Shown: positions 41,901 to 53,900 of the stretch, piece after piece
Layout of the letters: every line of letters begins with the position of its first letter
Numbering within the stretch: the first letter of the stretch is position 1
Assembly: GCF_008831285.2 (NCBI RefSeq)
Contig: NC_045147.1
Coordinates: forward strand, 23,646,981 to 23,710,980
Direction of reading: 5' to 3'
Source of the DNA: Nymphaea colorata
Taxonomy: Eukaryota; Streptophyta; Magnoliopsida; Nymphaeales; Nymphaeaceae
DNA: 64,000 nt
Position numbers and translations under genes: made by a program
Notes under the pieces: model-generated
Seen by the model: the letters and a program-made list of their open reading frames with translations, nothing else
The model's database searches: none
Told to the model about the DNA's origin: nothing

Positions 41901-44900
41901 TTTGTATAACAAAATACAAATGTTTACCTTTGTCTCAACTTCATATTATAACGAACATAAACAAGGTCATTCAACCTTTTATGTTCTAGCCTATTCCTCT
42001 TCTTACTATGGATGTGTTGAAATACACTCCAATTTCTTTCACATCCAGTTGCACTACATGTTTGGCTGAGGATTCTAATTGCAAGCTTCCTTAATTCTGG
42101 GCAATCAGGCCCAAACCTTTCTCACCACAAATCTAATAACAGATGGAAAGTAAAAATGAGATAGAATAAATATATGAGAAGGTAGAATAGAAACTAAACA
42201 ACAAAAAGTATAAAAGTCTCTTTTTCTAATACCTAGACGCATAGTTGTCCTGCATCAAACTGCTGTGTCTCTCGCCATGGTACCAGAAGTCATATCATAT
42301 TTGTTGGTCGACATATGGATAACATCTTGTTCTTTACTATCACTTACTAATACGTCAATACAATCCAACATGCCATACTCGACCTCTTTGTCCTTCTTAA
42401 AAAGTGGGAAGATATCTAATAGTAGGATTTAGGTAGTAGGCTATTGCATGAAGTGAGCGATGAAGTTGTCCAGACCACCTTTCATCTATAATCTTCCATA
42501 TAGGCATGTACAACTTATTTTTTCCTTTCATATTATCTCTAATGGCCTCCTTGGCTCTGTCCATAGACTCATATAAATATCCAATAGAAGGTTTATCTTC
42601 ACTATCAACTAATCTGAGGACTTTCACTAGGGGGCCGTTTGATGGCCAGAAAAAAATTTCTGGAAAAAAATTTCTGGAAATATATTTCTGGAATTAAAGA
42701 ATGGAAAATACTTTTCCCTTTTACCAAAACCAACTTATGTTTGTTATAAAGGAAATATTTTTCTGGAAAAAAAAATTCTTAGTTTGGTGAAAATGGTGAG
42801 GAAGAACGAGGAAGAAGGGAAGAAGGAGGGAGGAAGAAGAAGGGAGCGAGGGAGGAAGGGAAGGGAAGGGAAGGGAGGAGGAGGAGAAGGGAAGGAAAGG
42901 GAGGGAGGAGGAGGAAGGGAAGGAAGGAGGAGGAAGAAGGGAAGGAAAGAGAGGAGGAGGAGGAGGAGGAGGAAGAAACCGTCTGTTGAAACCTTCACCC
43001 AAACCGTCTTCCCCTCTTTTCCTTCCCTCCTCACCGTGCCCTCTTCCCTCTTCTCCTTCCCTCCTCGCCGTGCCCTCTTCTCCTTCCCTTCTTCCCTTCT
43101 CCTTCCTCGCCGTGCCCTCTTCCCCTCTTCTCCTTCCCTCCTCGCCGTGCCCTCTTCTCCTTCCCTCCTCGTCGTGCCCTCTTCCCCTCTTCTCCTTCCC
43201 TTCTTCTTCCTCCCCGTCCATTCTTCCTCCTCCCTCCTTCCCTTCTTCCTCCTCCCTCCTTCCCTTCTTCTTTCCTCCCTCTTCCTCCCTCCTTCCCTTC
43301 TTCCTCCTCCCTCCTCCCTTCTTCCTCCTCCCTCCTCCCTTCCTTCCCCTCCATTCTTCCTCCAACGGTCTAAAAAAAAATTCCGAAAAAATTTTTCCAC
43401 CCCTCTGGCTGGAAAAATTTTTTCGGAAATATATTTCCGGAATCACCTCCAACGGTCCAAAATTTTTTTCCATGTTTGATGAATTGGAAAATTTTTTAAA
43501 AATTTGAAATAAATTCCCTCTGCTACAGTAGATTTTCTGCCCATCAAACGGGCCTTAGAGGTACACAAATCTTCAATAACTGCACACATGATTCCCAAAA
43601 GTCAGCATCGAAGATGGTATCCACAACTGTCGTAGCCTTTCTTTTATAGGTATGTGGATATGCAGCCCAATCATCTCATGAAAACATCTGTTTGAGAGAA
43701 GTTCTTTGCTTGACTATACCCTGCAGTCTGCACAGTCAAAACATTTGTAGCAAACCGTGTTTGTGTAGGTCGAATCAATTCAACCCCATATGTGAATTTC
43801 CTCATCAAATTCAAGACATAAGCATGATTATAAATAAACTTCGTGACTTCTTGGCATCTATGAACTGTCAACTTCATATCATCTCTTTCACCTAGATCCT
43901 GAAGCATAAGATTTACACAATGAGCAACACATGGATCCAATAAAATGTCCCATATCGTGTTGCTAGCATTTCACCTACAGCTTTATAATTTGCTACATTA
44001 TCATTGATAAATTGCACAACATTTTCAGGCCCAACTTCTTGTATAACTTTATCAAAAAGCCCAAACAAAACATCAAGCAGTCTTAGGAGTATCAAACAAA
44101 TCAACAGATTTTAAGAACATCGTACCAAGGGAGCAATATACAAGAAAGTTTACCAATGTTTTGTTCTTGATGTCTGTCCACCCATCTGCCATTACACTGC
44201 ATCCTGTAGCTTTCTAGCTCAATTTTAGTTCATCATAATATGTCTTGACATATTTAACTACATTGTTGAGAATTTTACCTCGCAATTTATGAAAATAGAG
44301 CATTTTATACCCTCGGCCTACACTAGCAATCGCATCTCTGCTATTAAGGGTGGGCATCAAACCGGCCCGGTAAGGGCGGCCCGATCCGGGCCGTCGGGCA
44401 GGTGAGCCTGGCCCGGGCCCGGCCCAATAGCCCGGGTCTCGGCCCGGCCCGACCCATTTGAAATTAAAAATTAATTTTTTAATTATAAAATAATTTTTTA
44501 AAATATAAAATGTATTTAATAATACTAAATATATATTTTTAAAACAAAAAAAATAAAAAATAAATTTTTAATGTAAACGGGCCGGGAAATTCCCGGCCCA
44601 AGCCCGGGCCCAATCGGGCCGGGCCAGGCCGGCCCGGCCCATTGCCCAGGCCTATCAGCTATTTACTGAAAATGATAAGAGTTTGCTGCATTGAAGGGAA
44701 TTGATGCATCATAGAACCACCTTCCTATGGTTTCATTTGCTGCTTCAACAATATCTTTTGATTGCATGGCTACACGAATCTCAGGCTGAGCACCAGCAGC
44801 AGTATAATTGGGAAAAAAATTCTTGATCGAACCAGACATATTACTCGACCTCATAGTAGGTACTCTACCACCACCAATACGACCATGACTCCTGCCACGT

Positions 44901-47900
44901 CCTCGTGAAACTGAACTTGCACTTGCACCTCTTCTTTTTCTGGTTGCAGTTGCAGAAGAACCACCTCCATGCATGATGTCTTTCCCTTTATCTGTTCCTA
45001 AACTGATACCAACATCTTCTTCTTCAAGGTCAACATCTTCACCTTCACTTTCTTCCTCTTCATGTGGGTCCCCATATCCTTCCTCTGCATCTTGCATTTC
45101 CTTTCCAATCTTATTTGCTTTCACTGCATTAAGAAGCTCCATACACTGGTGCTTTACATACGCTGGCAATGGGTTCTTTTGGGAACCAGTGCAAGCAGTC
45201 ACATCGTTGTGTGTACCAGCTATATGGTTTTTAAAGCGAGAGATCCCTCCTGATATGATTTGCTTACAATAATTGCACTTAACTCTTAACCTATCTTTGG
45301 GATTCACCCTTGTACACCACTGCCATGCAGGATCCGACATTATATCTTCACAAAACAAGTAAAAACATACAAATAAATGTAGGAAATAAGAGAAATGAAT
45401 GATTCAATGGAAAAAATGAGTTATTTCTTACCTTCTTGGTGTTAGAAACCAAAAAACCCTCTTCCTCCAAGCTTCCCACCGTCCCGAGGCTTCCCACAAC
45501 GAGAAATAAAGCTTCTTCACCGGCAAATCTTGATGCAACTCTACCTCCCACGTCTCTTGCAATGTTTAGAAAGAAAAGAAGAGAGAGAGGAGTGTCGGTT
45601 TTAAAAAAAATACGCAAAGAAGGGGCCGTCGGGCCCCTTTTTAGTTTTGATCCCGTATCGCACGATACGGGCGATACGCACGCGTATTGCAAATTTATGG
45701 AGTAACGTATCATTCATCTTGATACAGACGATACGTATCGTACGATACGCGTCCGTATCGTACGATACAGATAACATTGCCTGCACATATTTCGTGTGCA
45801 TAAAGCTAAAGCAACAGTAGTATTTATATCATCCGTGGGTGTAGCTAACTCTCCATGAGGTAACTGTATGATTCTCCAAGGTAAAGGAGCACCTGACCAG
45901 TTAGAAACAAAAATAAATAGGAACAGATTTCCAATAAAAGGAACCCAATGACCATATTCTTCTTCTTCAATTTGAGGTTGGCTCACGTCTTCAAGAAGGC
46001 AGTGGGGATTCGACTTCCTCTGGGGGTAGTAGGGTACGACGAAAGAAAAGTAGAAGAAAATGAAAACAAAAATGAAAAAAAATATAAATGAAAAGATCAG
46101 GATAAAATCACGTTGAAAAGGCAATAATTGAATTTTAGCGTTTTCTTTTTTCAAAATATCGCTTATTCCCCACCCCCCCTTTTTTTTTCCTTTTTCCAAT
46201 AATGTCGCTGTGATATTTTTGAAAATATCACGATATTTGTAGCTATATCATAAACGTATTTAGGACGATAGCTAAAACTGAAGGTTTTAGGAAATTTAAC
46301 CATATTAGATATTAATTAGACATTTACAAGTCATTATGGAATTTCTTCGAATAAAGAGAAATTTCAGATGAAATTTCTGCTAATTTCATCAAGATTTCAT
46401 AGCCATTGTGTGCATCTCTCTCTGAGTATCTAGAAAGAAAATATGAAAACTTAAAGGCTCATGATTCATAACTTGGTAGTTCACAATATAATATTACAAA
46501 TTTTAAATGAAAATATGTGCAACTGTAACTCGATAAATCACAGCATTACAGTATTACACGGCAAAGTTTTTAAATCAGCAGCAAACGCTTGCTGTTACCT
46601 ATTGGTGGCTGTGTAGGAAGAACTGATGGTTGATTGATGTACAACCAAGCTGTATCTATCAGAATATTCCCCACCTTGCCTGCATGTTGGGCGCGCTTAC
46701 CTCCCGAAGCATTGCCCTGTGGTTAAGGTTTTTGAATAATTTATTTCTTCCATGAACCACAAAAAAGTTGAAAAGGACATAGATTGATAGAAATAAATAC
46801 CCTTGAAAAAACAGACCTATCAAGAAAGGAGGAGCAAGAAAAAAGAAAACCACACTAGTTCCAAAGCTCACCATGATCCAGCGATCGAAAACTCCTGCAA
46901 AAATAGATGCACCACGAAACAAGGACAATGCAACATAAAACTTCCAATTCTCAGCAGGCCATGGCTTTCCCTGATGTTTACCAAAGACAGCATATCAGCA
47001 CATTCTCCTGAAGACATCATCATGGTTGAAAGCCTCAAAAATCAAAATGTATTCACAAAGACATCACATATCATCCTTACAGCTTCAATGCAATATTCTC
47101 TAAGGTATTCAGCTAATGATGGAATCCCTTCTGAAATGTGGCCATGTTGAAATCCCTTTATTGCATCCTCTAATTTAACGTCAATAATGTAGGGCTGCAA
47201 GGAATAACCAAATACCATGCGCTCTTGCATCAAGGAATAACCAAATACCATGCGCTCTTGCATCACGACACACACCATTATAGTCAACAAGGATCAACTA
47301 AATCTTCAGAACCACTAGGCACTAGCTGACACAAAAACTGTGAACTATATTACCTTTAGTAAACAATAAAAAAAAACAACAAATATTTGAATAATAGATT
47401 GACAAATGACTAATATGACTAAAACCGGAGGATCAGGGAGCAAATATTCAAAGCCAGTTCATCTTCTTCTGGTAATGAACAATAAGAACAGTAAAAGAGA
47501 ACAGTGCCACTCAAATTCATTGTGCATCTCTGCAGGGGCACAGTTGAATATTTACAACACAATTTAACAGCATGTTTAAAGAGGTCATCAAAAGCTTAAA
47601 ACAGAACCTTAGCAAACCATAGCAACTCCATAAACAGGTCTAGGGGAGGAGTTTAATTATGCGTATATGGTTGTGTATATATACCACATATGCACAATAT
47701 TCCAGTGATACAATCTGCCTTCAAACTCAGGGCGTTTTAAAAAGTTCTCATCCTTATGGAGTTCTGACCTAAATAACGAACCCAAAAACAAGTCATACCA
47801 CAATGATGTTATGTGTGCAGTACAGGGGAAAAAAATCCTTCAGGTTTTCTCCTCACTGTTTACTGACCTTGGAAATTGGTCCTTTCATCTTTTGCAAGAG

Positions 47901-50900
47901 TTTTAAATCTAATTTCTTGAAGTTCCAACATCCTATCTCAAGGCACCTTTTGGGAAAAAGGAAAAATCCCAAGCAAAAGTATAAACAAGAATGAATTTCT
48001 GACTACAGATTGAAACTTGAAAGCAAGTGCATTTGCAAGTTATGAGACCTCCGTATGAGAAAATCACCATTGCCACTTAGCTAACTTAGCCAAAAGAGAA
48101 AATATTGCTTTACATGATATTAATTACAGTAGAAGTGTGACATTAAGGGAAAAAAAACAACTTGAAGGACAAAGACGAAGGCAATTTATATTTTATAAGA
48201 TATGTGTAGAAACACGAACAAGAAGAGGAAGAGAAACAACGATCACGATGTAACGTGGAAAAACCCTCAACAAGAGGAAAAAAACCACGAATGAGGAGGA
48301 GCCGGTGCCCACTAGCCGCCAGACTCTCTCTCTCCTTTGTCTTTCATTCACACAATAAGGATTAGGGTTACACAACTTAAATAATGCCCAACAAGGGCTA
48401 CAAGTTGGATCGGATACGGATCCGGACCCGGTCCCGAGACCCATCTAACATACTTCAACACTCCCCCTCAAGTTGGGCATACATATCAAACATGCCCAAC
48501 TTGGATACATTTCTCTCAAATGAGGTCGAAGATAAAGCCTTCGTCAGAACATCAGCCGTTTGGTCTTCAGATCTCATGTAAGGAAGTATAAGTTCTTTAG
48601 CATCAATTCTCTCTCGAATGAAATGTCGGTCAATCTCAACATGCTTTGTTCTGTCATGAAGCACAGGGTTGTTGGCCAAGTTAATTGCAGACTTGTTATC
48701 GCAATACATCTTCATTGGTTCTTCAACTTTTATACCAATATCAGTCAACAATACTTTCAGCCACAAAAGCTCAGAAACTCCCATAGCAACAGCTCTGTAT
48801 TCTGCTTCAGCACTGGAACGCGAACAAACATCTTGCCTTTTACTTCTCCACACTATGAGATTCCCTCCCAAATAAATACAATAGCCAGAGGTGGACCTCC
48901 TAGTGTCAATACAGCCTGCCCAGTCTGCATCTGAATAACCTTCAATCCCAAGAGTGTCTTGCTTGACATATAAGAGACCTTTGTCAGGATTCCTCTTCAA
49001 GTAGCACAAGATCCTGTCAACAGCCTTCAAGTGGGCATCCGTGGGAACATGCATGAACTGGCTCATCACATTCACAGCAAAGGTAATATCAGGTCTAGTG
49101 AGAGTAAGGTAAATTAACTTCCCTACAAGACATTGATATCTTCTTTTTGCCTCTTCACAGAGTGGCTCCCCGTCTCTCAGACTTAGCTTATGGCCAGCAT
49201 CTAGAGGAGTAGAAGCTGGTCTACACCCTAGTTTCCCAGTCTCCTTTAACAAATCTAGAGTGTACTTTCGTTGATTTAGCACAAGGCTAGTCCCAGACCT
49301 AGCAATTTCTATGCCAAGGAAGTATTTCAACTTACCAAGGTCCTTAAGATCAAACTCGATCGCCAACAGTTTCTTTAACTTCATTATTTCATCTTCATCA
49401 TCACCTGTGACAATCATATCATCAACATATACCAACAGAATAGTAACCTTTTGCTTATTTCTCTTCACAAAAAGTGTATGATCTCCATTCCCTTGATGGT
49501 ATCCACATTGTCTCATGACAAGTCTGAGTCGTTCAAACCATGCTCGAGGAGATTGCTTGAGCCCATATAAAGCCTTCCTTAGCTTGCAACATTTTCCAGG
49601 TTCCTCATATCCTGGAGGCATACACATATATACTTCCTCTTCAAGGTCTCCATTGAGAAATGCGTTCTTGACATCAAGTTGGTACATCTTCCACTCCTTC
49701 ATCACAGCTAAAGAGATAATGACTCTGACCGTCTTCATCTTCGCAACAGGAGCAAAGGTCTCCAAATAATCAATCCCATATTTCTGACTAAACCCCTTGG
49801 CCACAAGACGAGCTTTGTATCTTTCAACACTCCCATCTGGTTTGTACTTGATGGTGTAGACCCACTTAGATCCAACCAAGTGAGCCGCCTCAGGAATCTT
49901 TACAACTTCCCATGTCATGTTTCTTCGCAAGGCTTCCATCTCTTCTTGCATAGCATAGGTCCACTTAGGATCACTCTGAGCCTCAGCAACATTCCTGGGA
50001 ATCATAGTCAAAGAAAGAGAAGATACAAAGCATTTGTAGTCCTTGCTCAGTCTAGAATATGAAACAAAGTTACCAATAGGATGTTGAGTACATGACCTGA
50101 CACCCTTTCGCAGGGCGATGGGAAGCTCTTCACTAGCAGCAACAGTCTGAATCTCTTCTTCAACAGGTTGCTTCTGCGCACGACTTGGGTCATCCAGGGA
50201 AGGACTAATTGGATTGGGAGTAGAATTCTCACCACCTGTCACCTCATCTGTACAAACTCTTCGCCTAGAGTAAACTTGCCCAAATAAACGATTGCACTTC
50301 TCTTCTGCCTCAGTGGAACACTCTCCATTTTTCTCCTGTTCATGCACCTCACTAGATGGACCATTTTTCTCTTGTTCATGCACCTCACTAGATGGACCAA
50401 CGGAGTCACGCCTGTAGTCCAAAAAATCTGTAAACTGAATTTCCTGACTCGGAGAATACTCTTCCCGTGACATAGAGTACTCCCCCTGAAGAGGATTCTC
50501 ACCAAAATAGGAAACATGTTCAAGGAAAGTGACATCTTTGGTAACATAGGCCCGACCAGTGGAAGGGTCTCGACACTTGTACCCTTTTTGAGTGGGAGAA
50601 TACCCTAAAAAAATGCCCTTAATAGATCTTGGATCAAGCTTTTTAATGTGAGGACTATGGTTGTGAATAAAGCAAACACAACCAAAAACTCTGAGTGGAA
50701 GAGAGAAAGGTTCACGAGTCCCCGGTAACAGAGAGTGAGGCGTCTTCCCATTCAACACGCGACTAGGCAACCGGTTTATAAGATACGCACTGGTCAACAC
50801 AGCGTCCCCCCAATACTTTTTTGGAACATGACGTTGAAAAAGAAGAGCCCGAGTCATATTCAATAACTGACGATTTTTTCGTTCAGCAACTCCATTTTGA

Positions 50901-53900
50901 GGAGGGGTATAACTACAGGAAGTCTCATGAACAATTCCCTTTTTTCGAAAGAAGCTATCAACAGACTGGCACATATACTCTCGAGCATTGTCAGATCGAA
51001 ATGTCTTAACAGATGCTCCATATTGAGTTTTCACATAGGCAATGAAAGTCTCTATGACAGTAGGAACTTCACTACGGTCTTTTAGCAAGTAGACAATAGT
51101 GTTACGAGAATAATCATCTATAAAGGTGATAAAATATTGAAAACCATGACAAGAAGGAATCCCTGCAGGCCCCCACACATCAGAATGAATCATGGCAAAT
51201 ACCTCATTAGACCGATGGCTAGACAATGGGTACGAAGCCCTAACATGTTTGGCCAGGTGACAGACATCACAAGACACCATAGTCATATCTAACCTGGAAC
51301 ATATATCAGGAAACAACTGTCTAAGAAGGCCAAAAGGCAAGTGTCCAAGGCGCTCATGCCACCGTAGAAGCAACTGAAGGGAGTCCTCTCTATTCTTCGT
51401 GGCTTGGCTGACTGCCGTCATGAGAGCCTGAGCAGCACGCATAGGTAAACGATAGAGCCCGTCAGAAGCTAGGCCAATCCCAATCCTCTTCCCTGTCACC
51501 AAGTCCTGCATAACACAGCGATCAGCGGAAAATATAAGTTCGCAATTTAACTCCTTCGTGATCTTGCTAACCGACAAGAGATTCAAGGGAATATGAGGAA
51601 CATGTAGAGCATTGTGGACTAAGAACTTGTTCAAAAGTGGGAGACTCCCTTTTCCAGCCACAGAGATAGATGAACCATCGGCAAGGGAAACACGATCCTT
51701 TCCTGATGAAAGCTTATACCCATGAAAGACCTTAGGATCGCCGGTCATGTGGTGAGTAGCGCCACTATCAATGATCCACTCTCCCATACGGCAATCCGTC
51801 ATAACGTCTATAGATGAAGAAGCTGCCATAATCACAGATAGTCCAACAGGAGGCAACAAGAGAGGCACCGATGACAACAGAGAGCACCAACGGGCAGTAA
51901 TATCCGGATTCCCAATCAGCCCCAAGAGTGAACAGAATGTCGATTGGGGGAAACGATCGTCGGAGCGCCGGCAGACGTTGAGGCAATCCTCAAGTTACGC
52001 TCCTCTCCTCCTTTACGTCCTCTACCAAGTCACGGACCAGCCACCTCTTCTTGCACGGTGGGCGCCAAACAAAAAACAAGAAGATGGAATCAAAGATCAA
52101 CAAAGCAATATATTGCAGGTAAGAGGCGGATGCACTTCACCGGATTTGCAAAAGACCCCTAGGAAGTGACATGAATAGGGGGAGGCAAGCTTAGGAAGCG
52201 CCTAAGCACGCATATCTTCTATCTTCTTCGGGAAGCAAGACTACGGCGCAAAAGGCAGTGGCGCAAGGGACAACGGTGACGGCGACGGTCAACAACACAA
52301 GAGCGACGGCGCAAGAGCGACGCTGCAAGAGTGGCTGCGATGGCGATGGCGCAAAGAGTGACACCGGCGGCGGCGGAAACAGCGACAGTGGTATTGGGTA
52401 CACCGGCGGCGGTGGCTGCTGCAGCAACGGTGGTGGCAGCGGCGGTGGCTGCTGCAGCAACGGCGGCGGCGGCAGCGGCGGTGGCGGCGGCGGCAGCGGC
52501 AGCGGCGGTGGCGGCGGCGGCAGCGGCGGCGGCAGCGGCGGCAGCGGCGGCGGCGGCGGCAGTGGCAGCGGCGGCGGCGGCGGCGGCAGTGGCAGCGGCG
52601 GCGGCGGCGGCGGCGGTAGTGGCAGCGGCAGCGGCGGCGGTGACTGCAGTGGTGGCGATGGTAGCGGTGAGAGATATTAGGGTTGGAACTTCACAAACCC
52701 TAAAAATTTCCCAAACTCGTCGGCTCTGATACCATGTAGAAACACGAACAAGAAGAGGAAGAGAAACAACGATCACGATGTAACGTGGAAAAACCCTCAA
52801 CAAGAGGAAAAAAACCACGAATGAGGAGGAGCCGGTGCCCACTAGCCGCCAGACTCTCTCTCTCCTTTGTCTTTCATTCACACAATAAGGATTAGGGTTA
52901 CACAACTTAAATAATGCCCAACAAGGGCTACAAGTTGGATCGGATACGGATCCGGACCCGGTCCCGAGACCCATCTAACATACTTCAACAATATGAAATC
53001 AAGGATATGAGATCAAGGCTATGAATAGATTTCCAGGATGATAGCATGTAACATGGGTATGTAAAGTACCAGGCAGATTGTTGCAACATCACACATCTGG
53101 TTACCAAGGGTTGACAGTTCCCAATCCAGAATGCCAATTACTTGATCCTGCATAGCACAAAGATTGGTATCCAAATTAACACAAATTAGAGGGGTAAAAA
53201 AGAGATACATTCTGTTGCACATAATCTGCTGCAGGTAAAATCACTATATGCAAGCCCACATGTACATATGCAGTACAAGCTATAAAGTATAACTATGTTG
53301 TCAAGGCATTGACCCTTTTGAAAAGTACTGGGAATTCACGCTGGAGATTAAAAATTTTAGCCTCTGAAAAATGTGAATAAGTCTTTACAAGTTTATCCCA
53401 CAAAGAAACAAAATGAACATAATAATTTGTTAGATAAGAACTAAATAGTTTATTTAGCAAGCAGCTATATAGTTTATTTAGCAAGATGTTTTGTAGTGCA
53501 TCATTTGATGATGTAAAAAAAGACAGAGAGCAAAAAAAGAAAAAGTTAAACAGCTCAATGCATCAAAAATCATTGTTGTGGCATTCTGCATTTAAGTCTT
53601 TAAGACAGAATCTACCAACGTTTTTACAATAAAGCAAATTAATTCCTCATGGTCATAAATGAAAATCTTTAGTTGAAAAGAGTGTAAGGCCATAAACTAA
53701 CAATACGTTACAAACTTTTCAATCTTCCAAAGAAAAGAACACCTTCAACACTCTCTACAAGAGGCTCTTTTATATAACACATTGAGAGGCCGCACTTCCT
53801 TAATAGTAAAGCATAACAAATTATGTGGAGTCTGGACGCGCTTTCATGTAACACATTGGGGGCCATCATTTATTATAAGCAAAGGAAAACAGACAAAAAT

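Larger units (their letters stand above)
41115..45779 (-). mobile_element. hAT transposon (zf-BED/DUF659 type), 4665 bp, in IBR3 intron 9
   Basis: The ends are a perfect 10-bp inverted repeat, CAATGTTATC ... GATAACATTG. Inside the ends are repeated GTATCGTA/TACGATAC words, probably subterminal transposase-binding repeats. A perfect 8-bp target duplication (CCTGCACA) flanks it, as expected for hAT. The minus strand carries a BED zinc finger N-terminus and DUF659/hAT-like body fragments. The coding sequence is split by two later insertions (42631-43555 and 44346-44655), so this copy cannot make a full transposase. Its intact ends mean it could still be moved by a related enzyme. Confidence 0.92.
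48205..52990 (-). mobile_element. Ty1/copia LTR retrotransposon in IBR3 intron 6, 4786 bp
   Basis: Two identical 256-bp LTRs with TG...CA ends and a 5-bp target duplication ATATG on both sides (48200-48204 and 52991-52995). The primer-binding site next to the 5' LTR matches initiator tRNA-Met, and a purine tract precedes the 3' LTR. One long pol frame covers protease, integrase, reverse transcriptase and RNase H in copia order. No gag or CCHC knuckle is recognisable in the ~0.8 kb between the primer site and protease; that space is largely a GGC/GCN trinucleotide expansion. Identical LTRs mean a very recent insertion. The orientation is the same as IBR3. Confidence 0.97.

Noticed and set aside
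42721-43507. Several ORFs of 170-250 codons on both strands
   Set aside because: They translate the GGA/CCT-rich tract into Glu/Arg/Gly or Pro/Ser/Leu homopolymers. Overlap on both strands and lack of any domain show low-complexity artefacts.
52258-52729. Glycine-rich and alanine-rich ORFs on the plus strand
   Set aside because: Antisense readings of the same triplet tract inside the retrotransposon.
52219-52974. 251-codon ORF on the minus strand with a long polyalanine stretch
   Set aside because: It starts inside the copia LTR and runs through the GCN triplet tract. It is not a gag or any known protein.
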